Assembly: GCA_020746995.1 (NCBI GenBank)
Contig: JAGPXD010000004.1
Coordinates: 992,001 to 1,056,000, forward strand
Source of the DNA: Plectosphaerella cucumerina
Taxonomy: Eukaryota; Ascomycota; Sordariomycetes; Glomerellales; Plectosphaerellaceae
DNA: 64,000 nucleotides
Direction: 5' to 3'
Shown: piece by piece, positions 52,283 to 61,755 of the stretch
Layout of the letters: every line of letters starts with the position of its first letter
Position numbering within the stretch: the first letter of the stretch is position 1
Notes under the pieces: model-generated
What the model was told of the DNA's origin: nothing
The model's input: only the letters and a program-made list of their open reading frames with translations
Databases searched by the model: none
Position numbers and translations under genes: made by a program

Positions 52283-53635
52283 ATGTGGTGGCTCTTCCGG
52301 ATCCTCTTCAGCTCCATCTTCATCCTCAGCGTCGTCCTCTCGATACCCGTCGCCTTCGATGTCGGCGGCCGGGACAGCGGCCTGGCCTACAGCCTCGCCC
52401 TATGCGGCTTCTACGCCGTCCACTCAACCATAAAGGCAATCACCCCCGACACCTCGCGCGTCCGCTGGGCCATCTCCCACATCCTCCGACTCTCCCAGTG
52501 GTTCGTCCTGCCGGCGCTCCTGATCTGGTCCCTCGGCCGCTTCGCCGTCGACGCGCCCGGAACGAACTGGGTCGAGCGCACCCTCCAGGGACTCGTCAAC
52601 TCAAAAACGGACTCGTGGAGCGAGTGGCTGTTTGGCGAGAATGGTGTCCTTGAGACCCTGACCCTCGGTGGCTGGGACAACACCTTGCGCTACTCGAGCC
52701 CTGTGTTCCAGCTCATGGAGGGATTCTGCAGTCTGCTGGTCATCCAGGCCTCGGGCCAGATCACCCGGTGGTTCGTCCACAGGGGACGTAGCGACACTTG
52801 GATGGTAGGTTACCCTTTGCCGCAGCAGAAGACAACATGCTAACATCTTCTCCCCCAGATCATCCTCCTCATCCTCTCCGGTAGTGTCATCTCCACCGCC
52901 GTCTACTTCCTCTGGCGCGTGGCACACTTCCCCTCCATCAGCAACGTCGACGGCACCCTTATCGGCGTCACCATGACCTCAGCATTCTTCCTCTGCGCCT
53001 ACGGTATGCACAGCGGCAGGGGCAACGTCGTCGAGTCGTCCCTCCTCTTCGCCTACATCGTCCTCTGCGTCTACCAGATCTTCACCGACTACCTCCCCTC
53101 CCCCGACGCCTTGGCCGCCGAGCAGGAAGCCCCCGAGGAGCCAGAGTTCCCCCCGCTGCCGCCCATTATCATGGCCTCCTACTCGACCCTTCTGCACTTC
53201 CTCGGCAACCTCCCCTCGGCCTTCCACTCCTCCTTCACCCTGCTCTACGCCGCCTTCCAGACCATCACCCCCTCGGTCATCATCTCCCTCACCTACCGAC
53301 TCTTTGTCTTCTACTGCGCCACCCGCATCATTCCCGCCCTGCGCGAGTCTAGCGCCCAGGTTTCTTTCGGAGACTCAGAGTCCACCAACAAGCTCCTCAG
53401 CACCGTTTCCTACTTCTCACCATCCATCCTCATCGCCATGTACACCAGCCTGCTCCTGCAGCACTTCACCACCAGTCCCGGCCCCGACGGCTGGACCCTC
53501 CGCGGCGGCGACGCCGGCGGCAACATCTGGCGCTGGATCAACGTTGCCGGCACAATGTCGCTGTACGCCGTCGAGCTCTACCTGGGCAGCGACGACCCGG
53601 ACAGCAGCCTGACGGAGCACTGGAAGACGGATTGA
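52283..53635 (+). CDS. ICE2: ER membrane protein Ice2
   Basis: A polytopic ER membrane protein of the fungal Ice2 family. In yeast Ice2 is needed for cortical ER shape and inheritance and acts at ER-lipid droplet contacts to promote phospholipid synthesis. Two exons (52283-52804, 52859-53635) give 432 residues. The sequence starts MWWLFRILFSSIFILSVVLS and continues IPVAFDVGGRDSGLAYSLAL, the family's N-terminal signature. About eight hydrophobic segments follow, among them ILRLSQWFVLPALLIWSL, IILLILSGSVISTAVYFLW immediately after the splice, and SLLFAYIVLCVYQIF. The C-terminus (YLGSDDPDSSLTEHWKTD) is hydrophilic. The upstream in-frame sequence is Pro-rich and has no ATG, so 52283 is the start. 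Confidence 0.92.
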
Positions 53636-54332
53636 GTCTTCTAGTGCCCAGGACGCACCGAGCCTGTTCTTTCAGTGCTTGGGACGGACACCAAACAAGA
53701 CTGACATTGGACGCCAACAGTCCAGAAATACCCCAAAGGATCATGGCCGCAAAGACGGACCGAGACGGATAAATCTGACGTCTCGAATGTCCGCCGGTGG
53801 ACAGAACTCACCCATGCCGCCATGATCCGGGGACTCTTCTCCTTGACGTTTACGGTTCACCATGGGTCGGGGCTGGGATCAGGACGACAGAACCACCGGC
53901 GTTAGGGGGGCATTCATGTCATTGCGACGCCGGGGAACATTGAGGGGATTCTCTCGAGGCCCGCGGCGTGAACGTGGGCGAGGTCGCCCTGAATTTTCTT
54001 GATTCCCACCGCTGCAGTGCTTTCTAGTCTTAGCACTCTCAGCTTAGCATAACCAGTTTCTGAATTCATATTTTTCATGTGCCGTGGACGCATTGTGTCG
54101 TGTGTGAGGTAAGGTAGGCAGGTCGTGGTAGGGGTGACGTCTTGACACTGTGTTTGAAGGGAGTGCATCTCCACTTTCGACGTCAACTCAACCTCGGCTT
54201 GTCTTGACACTTGGTCAACGTCTCAACAACACACCACAAGAGACTAAATCGACTTGCTCGGTGCAGCAAGATACACGTTCAAATCTCACTTTGATCAATT
54301 GCGGATTTTGATCTGCAGTTCCTGCCCTTGCC
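53636..54332 (+). other. Intergenic region, no gene seen
   Basis: A 697-nt region between two plus-strand genes; presumed 3' UTR of ICE2 followed by the promoter of the hydrolase gene. No credible reading frame. Confidence 0.5.
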
Positions 54333-55462
54333 ATGGCTGAAGCAAACCCGATGGCCAATTCGGCCTCACCCGATGGCTCAAAGCACCACATCCTCATGGC
54401 CGGCCTCGCCTGCGACGTCTACGGCCTCGACGAACTGGCCTCTAACCCTCCCACCGCAATCTCCTGCCTCTGGCTACACCACCCCCGCACCCGTGCAAAG
54501 GAAGACATGCAATCCTTCGCCACCCGCATGATCGACGCCTGGGCCCTTCGGAAGAAGACCCTCAAAGGCGCAAATTCCCACCGAGGCCTCATCGTCGTCG
54601 CCTTTGACCAGAGGAACCACGGTGGCAGACTCGTGGATAACCGCGCCAATGCGGCCTGGCGCTCGGGGAACCCCGCCCATGCGCCGGACATGTTTGGTGC
54701 TATTCGTGGGATGGTGAGTGATAACGCGGGGTTGATGGATCTGGTGGAGGGGTATGTGAGGATGGAGATTGAGGGGAGGGGGGTGGAGTGGACGGGAGGC
54801 GTTGATCAGCATCTTGTGCTGGGGGTGAGTTTGGGGGGGCATAGTGCGTGGCAGGCTTTCTTTGGGGAGGAGAGGGTGAGTGCGGCGGTGGTAATTATTG
54901 GGTGTCCTGATTTTATGGGTGAGTCTCTCGTTCCAGTGTGTTGAACCTTGCTGACGGTTGTGTAGCGCTGCTCTCTAACCGAGCGAGGCTGTCGAAGAGG
55001 GAGACTTTCAAAGCCCAGGATGACGGCTCATCGTTCCTTGGGAGTAGGGACTTTCCTCAGGACCTCGTCCGCGCCTGTCTTAGGTATGATCCCAAGGGTA
55101 TCCTGTTCGGCACCGAGGCGGTGCGGGACCCGGAGTCGGAGGAGGAGAAGCGTCGTCTCAAAGGGCTGCTTGATGCACGGATCAAGGGGAAGAGGGTCTT
55201 GGTGTGTTCGGGCGGGGACGACAAGCTCGTGCCGTACGCCATGTCGAAGCCTTTCGTGAGGTTCTTGGAACGGGCCATCTGGTCGTGGTATGCTGATGGA
55301 GGGGTGACGGTTGTGAACAAGGTGTATGATGGGGTTGGGCATGCGTTTAGTGAGGGGATGGTTGGGGATGCTGTGGAGTTCTTGATTGAGGAGATTGCTG
55401 CGGCGCCGGTGGCGGTTCCGAGGGCTGGCACGTTCGGAGAGGAGGGGAAGTCGAGGATTTGA
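54333..55462 (+). CDS. Alpha/beta-hydrolase of unknown substrate
   Basis: A serine hydrolase-like protein of 360 residues from two exons (54333-54918, 54966-55462). The nucleophile elbow is GVSLGGHS. Upstream, GLIVVAFDQRNHGGRLVDNR provides the usual strand and the Asp-Gln-Arg-Asn-His-Gly motif seen in peptidase-like hydrolases. In the C-terminal half, VLVCSGGDDKLVPY supplies the acid and YDGVGHAFSE the catalytic His. There is no signal peptide or membrane segment, so the protein should be cytosolic. A lid-like insertion (SNRARLSKRETFKAQDDGSS) follows the splice junction. The family is common in filamentous fungi but I cannot name a substrate. The stop codon is 33 nt from that of the facing DUF218 gene. 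Confidence 0.87.
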
Positions 55463-55495
55463 TAATGAGTGTCATGATAAAAATCGAGGGTCTCG

Positions 55496-56313
55496 CTAGA
55501 TGGCCCAGGGGCGAATGGCATCATCGACTAGGATCTCCTCACCAACTTCCAACTGTCTAGTGACGAGACCGCTGCGTGCCCTCTCCTCTACCGTCTCGAA
55601 CAACGTCTGCTTGACGCCCCAGACATTTCTCCGTGTCCTCTTCCCGGCCAGTGCCGCCCCTCGCCCATGCGGATCCCTCGTCCACTCGTCAACAGTACGA
55701 CGCTCGCCCGCCATGGCATCTTGCTTCGACGCCTCGTCTCCTCCTATCATGCCCGGCGGATCGATGCCAAGGTACGAGACTTGTGACATGGGGAAGGCGA
55801 TGGCGGCACAGTGGCCGTCGACGATGCGTTCTCGCTTGAAGCCATGGCTTACGATTGTGATGTGAGCAGGCCACGTTTCAGCATGGTTCCAGAAGGTGGC
55901 GAGGGAGAAGAGGATGTTGTGATAAGAGTCTAGGGCGCGCTCGTCGAGGATGATGCGGCCCTCGATGGAGGGCCGGGAATCCAGGATGGTGAAGAGCTCG
56001 TTGGCGAGGGCTAGGTTCTTGTAGCTCTCGGCTTCTGAGAGGCGGGTTTCCTTGCGGGTTGGGCCTCTGGAACGAAAATCAGTACGAATCCTCGTGTATT
56101 CAATGAGGTTGCTTACCCGGATATGACAAGCAGAGCTTCGGGGTCAGCCTCAAGGAGACGCAGAGAGGCCTTGATGTGGTCAATGAAGGTAGGCGTCTCG
56201 CCGCTCTGGAAGTCGGCTATCAGCCATTCGGACTCATCATGTCCTTTACTGGGACCGCCGAGCCAGATGCCGTGGCAGCAGAGCACGATCAGGTGCGAGG
56301 GAGCTAGCGTCAT
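55496..56313 (-). CDS. DUF218-domain protein
   Basis: A soluble DUF218 (YdcF-like) protein of 255 residues from two exons (56313-56117, 56066-55496). The N-terminus APSHLIVLCCHGIWLGGPSK is the first beta-strand and nucleotide-like loop. ALLVISGG joins across the splice to PTRKETRLSEAESYKNLALA, the conserved Gly-Gly-x-Thr and Ser-Glu-Ala-x-Ser-Tyr motifs of the family. Next come IILDERALDSYHNILFSLAT and ITIVSHGFKRERIV. The C-terminal 60 residues are charged and specific to fungi. Bacterial DUF218 proteins act in envelope metabolism; the fungal role is unknown. It lies immediately downstream of FOL3 on the same strand (126 nt from its stop). Confidence 0.85.
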
Positions 56314-56439
56314 GCTGCGGTAAAAGAACACAGTGAGTGGATGTGAGTTGGAGAGTTGCAGAAGTGGGTCCAGGCATCACGCGAAGTGCACTCGTTCGGA
56401 AAAAGGGGTATCATGGTTGATATGCGACACTCTATAAAA

Positions 56440-57780
56440 TCACTTGCTCTCCTGTACCAGCTCGCCGTACAACCGGTACGCATCTCCGACAAGGTACAGA
56501 CTGCCAGTTACGACAACTGGTCCCTTTGACGCTGCGGCCTCGGCCATGCCAGCTGCGAGAGACCCCTCGGTCGGATCGGTCTCATCAAAGCTGGTGGCTA
56601 TGATGCCCAGCCTTGCGAGCATCTCCTGAAGAAGAACAGGATCAACGGGCTCTACCCAGGGCATCGTCGGCCTACGGCTAAAAGCGACACACGCGACAGA
56701 GTCGCCAGGTCTCGTCAGCGTGCGTAGCATGCCCTCGGCATCTTTGCCGTCTTGCTGGGACACGGCTACGACCCAAGTCACGGGCTGACCGTTGCTCCTC
56801 GAGTATTTGTCCACGTATCTAGCCAGCGTCTCCGCCGACTGAGGGTTATGGGCGCCGTCTACCAGCACTGGCAGCCCCGACCGGCTAGGAAAAGACTTGC
56901 TGACGTCCAGCGATGACAGCCTCCCCAAGTGGACTGTGCTCTTCAGCAGAGGGAGGGCCTCCTCGACGGAGAGGGCGTGCTCGGGATATGCCAGGCGGAA
57001 TGCTGTGATGGCACACGCCATGTTCTGGGCCTGATGAGGCATAACCTCGGCGGCGTACAACGTCTCCAGCAAACCGTTCTGGGCTGTAGTGAGATGTAGC
57101 GGCGCGCCCACACCCGCGGCATGACTGCGGAAGACGTCGAGGACCTCCGGGGGGTTACTACCATCGACGACGCATGGTACGCCGCCCATCATGATGCCAG
57201 CCTTCTCCCTCGCGATGAGCGGCAGTGTATCCCCAAGCAGGCGCTGGTGGTCCAGGCCAATCTTGGTGATAACAGTGACCTTCTTCCTCGTCAGGGCGTT
57301 CGTTGAGTCGAGACGGCCGCCGAGGCCGACTTCGACGATGCCAGCGCGAACACCGGCCTCATCGAAGGCTGAGAACGCAACGAGGGTGCCGATCTCGAAC
57401 TCCGTCAGACGGACGGGCTGTCCTTCCTCCGGTGGAGGCGGAGGGTCTCGTGCGAGACGCTGTTGCTCATCGTCGAGAATGGCCTGGCGGAAACGAGTGT
57501 ACGCGGCACGGGAGATGGGGACTGTGTCGATCTTGATGGCGTCCCGGGGCTCGACGAGGTATGGCGAGGTGAAGAGGCCGTTTGTGATACGGGCCTGTCT
57601 GCATAGAGCAGATAGGTAGGTGCAGACAGAGCCTTTGCCATTGGTGCCGGCTACGTGCAGGGCGTCCCAGCGTTGAGTGACTGATGTCATGGCCCGGGCC
57701 ATGCGGCCGAGATCTAGGCTGATGCCTTTCATGGGTGCGGCTGCGGCTGCGGGGGTGCCGGCGGTGGTGGGGGACGTCAT
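56440..57780 (-). CDS. FOL3: Dihydrofolate synthetase / folylpolyglutamate synthase family
   Basis: A Mur-ligase-like enzyme that adds glutamate to dihydropteroate in folate synthesis (yeast Fol3). It is intronless with 446 residues. The P-loop is VAGTNGKGSV (residues 43-52), followed by GLFTSPYLVEPRDAIKI. Other conserved blocks are EVGLGGRLDSTNAL, ITKIGLDHQRLLGDTLPLIA, REKAGIM and VLVDGAHNPQSAETLARYV near residue 300. No mitochondrial presequence is evident. The absence of the longer insertions typical of folylpolyglutamate synthase and the overall size favour dihydrofolate synthetase over Met7-type enzymes. It is divergently paired with the unknown gene at 58427. Confidence 0.9.
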   Translation of the reverse strand: MTSPTTAGTPAAAAAPMKGISLDLGRMARAMTSVTQRWDALHVAGTNGKGSVCTYLSALCRQARITNGLFTSPYLVEPRDAIKIDTVPISRAAYTRFRQAILDDEQQRLARDPPPPPEEGQPVRLTEFEIGTLVAFSAFDEAGVRAGIVEVGLGGRLDSTNALTRKKVTVITKIGLDHQRLLGDTLPLIAREKAGIMMGGVPCVVDGSNPPEVLDVFRSHAAGVGAPLHLTTAQNGLLETLYAAEVMPHQAQNMACAITAFRLAYPEHALSVEEALPLLKSTVHLGRLSSLDVSKSFPSRSGLPVLVDGAHNPQSAETLARYVDKYSRSNGQPVTWVVAVSQQDGKDAEGMLRTLTRPGDSVACVAFSRRPTMPWVEPVDPVLLQEMLARLGIIATSFDETDPTEGSLAAGMAEAAASKGPVVVTGSLYLVGDAYRLYGELVQESK

Positions 57781-58426
57781 GGCATCCCGTCCAAGTCAGT
57801 GGCGGGTGGGATGTATGGAAGGACGATGAGGAAGGGTTTGAAAGTGGTGATGAGGTTGACAATGGAGTTGAAGATGGAGCAGGTGGTGGATGCAGATATG
57901 CGGTATACCACACTAGCAAACATTCCGCGATATCGGAGTCATCGTTGCATCGGAGCGCCAGGCAAGCCACCCACGGTGTCCACCCGCCGTGCCGGAACCG
58001 GGCGTGCCTGTTGTAGAATACCTGCCTTCTGGTGCTTCCACAACGCCATTCCAACAAACCTGCTAACACCAGCGCACAGACGTGACGAGCCACTCACAGC
58101 TCACAAACCGCCTAGCGTTCCGGAACCCTTCTCTCGTCACGGCCGGCCGCTGTCCCCCCTGATCTTCTTATCCTATCCACTCCCGCCAATTCTCCGTCCG
58201 TCGGTCGCCGCGCAGCCAGCGCTATTGTACCGTCTTCCGAGTCGACCATATCCACAATCCCAGACGTGCTCGCTCGCGCATCACCGCGTCGCACTTTCCA
58301 ACGTCCAACGGCCCGCGGCGCGTTCAATCCCATCGGCATCCAGAACCACCATCGACCGCAGCGCCCGCCTCAATCGCCAATCGCCCTCCTCCCTTCCCGG
58401 CACGTCCAGTCGCGCCGTCAATCGAG
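57781..58426. other. Shared divergent promoter region (FOL3 / unknown gene)
   Basis: A 646-nt divergent region. Its right half is a C-rich leader-like stretch that stays open in one frame but has no ATG in context and no protein-like motif. Confidence 0.5.
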
Positions 58427-60253
58427 ATGGGTCTCCCGTGAGTTTTGCCCCTCTGGAGGTTGCGCCGTTGTCCCCGTCAACCACAGCCCCGGCCATCATC
58501 GCACAAACCGCGCCGTCGTCGTCCATCACTCTCGTTTCATCCGCCCCCGGCGCGACCGATCTCCTTCTGCCCCGCGATCCCCCCCTGTCACGTCGATCTT
58601 CTGATTCCTCCGAACCTCGATGCTTCTTCCTGCGCCCTTCCCTCGTCGAGCCCTCTCCCTCGAACAGCACGGTCGCCGGTGAAATCGAGTCTCGCTCCCT
58701 CACAAAGCCCGATCACCCTCTTTGCTGACAATCGGTACAGTCTCTTTGTCGCGCCCGTCGAGTCCGACCTGAACAGCAAGCCGAAGAGGCCTACGGCCGC
58801 GGAACGCTCCGTGCAAGGGCGCTCGGCCATACGCCGGAGCCGCCGAGGCGATGATCGGGAGTCGCGAGCCCTGCGCCGCCGCGCAGCCATCCTGAACGAT
58901 GTTAGCCCTGGTCATACGGATCCGCTGCTCGCACGCCTTCAGAACGCCCGTCCGGGGACGACAGAGATCTGGGTTACAAACTCGAGAGGCGGCAACACGG
59001 CAATTGCCTACCCGGGTGTCGAGGTTGATACTCGCGAGAGACCTGTGCGGAACTTCCGCGAAGCTGTCGGCTGGAGAGAGAGTCAACGCGAAGCTGCCCA
59101 GGCTCCCCCGGAACGTGGCAGCAACGCCAATCGTGGCACCGAAGAACAGACCGAGCAGCCGAACTCGTACGAAACCGAGCAGCCGTATTCATACGACGCC
59201 GCGCACCCATACACATACCGGAGAAGTGACATCGTGAGCCTGCCCCTTTTGTCTCCCTTTCTTTCACACCTGCTGACACAACATACCCAGGCCCCTTCCC
59301 TCGCCGCTCGCTTCGACAGGAGCCCCGATTCTGTCTCTTCGTCGACGAATTTGCCGCAGATTGGCCCGGATGAGAGGACGGTCCATGCAAACAGGCTGGC
59401 GATGGCGAGGATGATCGCTGCTCGACGACAGCACCAGAACTTGGACGGCCTCGGTGACCGCAACCGAAGCGTTAGCCCGGAGGTCTGGGACACACTATTA
59501 ACGACCTTGACGCCGGACCCGCAACCGCCCAGCGCCGGCTCGTCTTTTGCGTCGGCAACGGCGTCGACGGCCGCGACGTCACAGAGACAGAGCGCTGCTG
59601 CTTCGTCGCGCACCTCGCTGGCGGAGCACGACGCCATCGACGGCCCCCTCGACGGCCCCCTCGTCGATCAGCCTTGCGAGACGGGCGAGGGTACAGACAG
59701 TGAGGGATCCGGGCTGCCGGCCGTCACGGTTCCGTCTAGATACCGGAGGTTCATCTCCTCGCTCCACCCACACAACGTTGAGAACATCTCTCATGTCCGT
59801 GCCGAGCCAGCAGACCGCCCGACGCTCACGTTCAACGGCCGGCCTGATGGCGTATGGACTAGTATCGATCGCCTCAGGGCCCGCATGCAGGACGCGAGGA
59901 ACCAGGAGGCCGTTGCCAACGCCCGGGCACGCATGCAGCAGAGGAGGGAGGCGAGGGCCGAAGCCGCGGCCGATCGAAGAGGTGCAGCTGCGCCGTCTCG
60001 TGCGGCATCGTCACCATGGCTCGAGTCCGGTACGGACCAGCAGACGACGAGTGGCACTGGCACAACGAGAGAAGGCAGCGAGGAGGTGTCGGAGAGCCTT
60101 GACCAGGGTGATCTTGAGCCGGCCAGCGGCGACAACGATGCCGGACTGGGAGACATGCAGCATATTGTTCGAGGCCTCGTGGAGAGGCGAGACATTCCCG
60201 ACGAGTGGTGGGCTGAAGCTGGTCTCAGCCGCCTGATCCCAGACGAACCGTGA
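58427..60253 (+). CDS. Uncharacterised, largely disordered protein starting from an 11-nt coding exon
   Basis: I read three exons: 58427-58437, 58741-59233 and 59291-60253, giving 488 residues. The first codes only for Met-Gly-Leu and part of Pro before a perfect GTGAGT donor. The acceptor CGGTACAG, with CTGAC just upstream, restores MGLPLFVAPVESDLNSKPKR, which looks like a genuine conserved start. The second intron (57 nt, GTGAGC...CTGACA...CCCAG) has no stop and is a multiple of three. The protein is rich in Arg, Ser, Glu and Ala. Recognisable blocks are RARLQNARPGT-like LLARLQNARPGTTEIWV, an Arg-rich helix (RARMQQRREARAEAAADRR), VPSRYRRFISSLHPHNVE and a C-terminal peptide GLVERRDIPDEWWAEAGLSR, probably a short binding motif. 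No enzyme domain is visible and the function is unknown. Confidence 0.75.
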
Positions 60254-61755
60254 GCATGGGATGGATGGATGTCTGTTGTTTTCTGGCATTGTTTGTTTCT
60301 TTCCTTTTCGCAACCTCCGCGGCCAGAGTCTCAATCGCCGGCGTGGAGGCGACTCTTGTTCGAGGTCTTCCTCGAGCTCGGAGACAACGGACGGGAAATT
60401 GATACTGGAGTTGAGGCGGGTCCTGGGGAAACAGGGCCTCGTGTTATTTGTAGTAGGATTACAACGGAAGCGGGCGTGTTTATGGGCATCTTGTTACGAT
60501 GCTGTACATCACAAAAGGCGAGAAGGGGCAGATCCAAAGTTGGTGGGATATATCATCATAATGGAAGAGTTCTGGTGTTTAAGGAAGCATCGGTAGCTTC
60601 GCACAATAGCCGGCTGACTGACATATGCCGTCAGATATTGCACATGTCGTTTCTCGGCGAGATGCATTATGACGGGACATTTGATGGGCGTGATATGCAC
60701 CTCACAATGCTTTGATTCCTCGGTGAAGTCGGGAGCATGCCTGACTGGTCTGCAGCTAGAAGATGCTGTGAGACATGCGGTGACACACAGCAATGGACAA
60801 TGCAGTCGGCCGTCAGCTCCAAGAGGGGATGAGCATTGAAGAGAAAAGAGTGCAAGAACTGAAGGCCGGACAAAATGCCCCTGTTGGTGCCCCTGTTGGT
60901 GCTGCGACGATCCGATGTTCAGGGGACGCCTGACCCCGCTAGCTGCCTAGTGCCGCTGTGAGCTGACACCTGTAAGGCGGGCAGGCTCCCTGGAGGATGC
61001 GCGCCTGCCCTGACGTGCACCGACCCAAGCCCAGGCGACACCCGAATCTGCGATTCCCATCGCTCCACCGTTCACTCCATTCCGTCTTTACTCGACCGAC
61101 TCGCTGCATCAACGCGGGTTGCCAATATTGGACCGAACCTAGGCATTAACCGCGACGCTTTCCCCAAATACGATCCCGCCGTGCCTCACCTCGCTCTGCC
61201 TCCGTGCCTCCGACTCCATCCACGATCCTACCCCAGGCCCAGGCACATTCTCGACCTCGGGGGACTGAAACATAGCCTGTCCCTGTGGAATCCTCGACGA
61301 CATTTCGCCCCGAAGCTACCCACGCTACGCTGCGCCGTGCTGTGCTGACGTCCGGTCCCCGTCACCCGCTCCAGTTTTGTCGGCGGCCGCCCTTTGCTCC
61401 CTTGTCACCCACACCCCAGACGACCGACTCAAGGCCACCACCTGGTTGATGCCTTGATCCTGCCTGCGATCGGGACGACTTTCCTGACGAAACGGGTCCT
61501 CGGCGGACATGTGGCAGCATTGGGGAATGTAATGCCTGCACGACACTCCGACTCCGATCCTGTACCTCTCCCTCCTCGACGGGAACCCACGCTCTTTGAC
61601 GACGACGAACCTCTCTGCTCCACGAGCCCCGCGCTCGGCTTACAACGTCAACAACAAACACAACAACCACTCGACGACACTACTCCCCAGGCAGGACGCC
61701 GACGACCTCGCCCCCTCGCTCAGGCCGGCCCCCGGCCGCCCGACACATAGTGGCC
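60254..61755 (+). other. 1.5-kb intergenic region upstream of the septation kinase
   Basis: Contains the 3' end of the previous gene, then a less GC-rich stretch (60.4-60.9 kb) with a short tandem repeat. The long C-rich leader of the kinase gene runs from about 61.0 kb. No gene is supported. Confidence 0.5.
60877..60900 (+). repeat. Two perfect tandem copies of a 12-nt unit
   Basis: GCCCCTGTTGGT occurs twice head-to-tail in non-coding sequence; probably slippage-generated. Confidence 0.8.
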
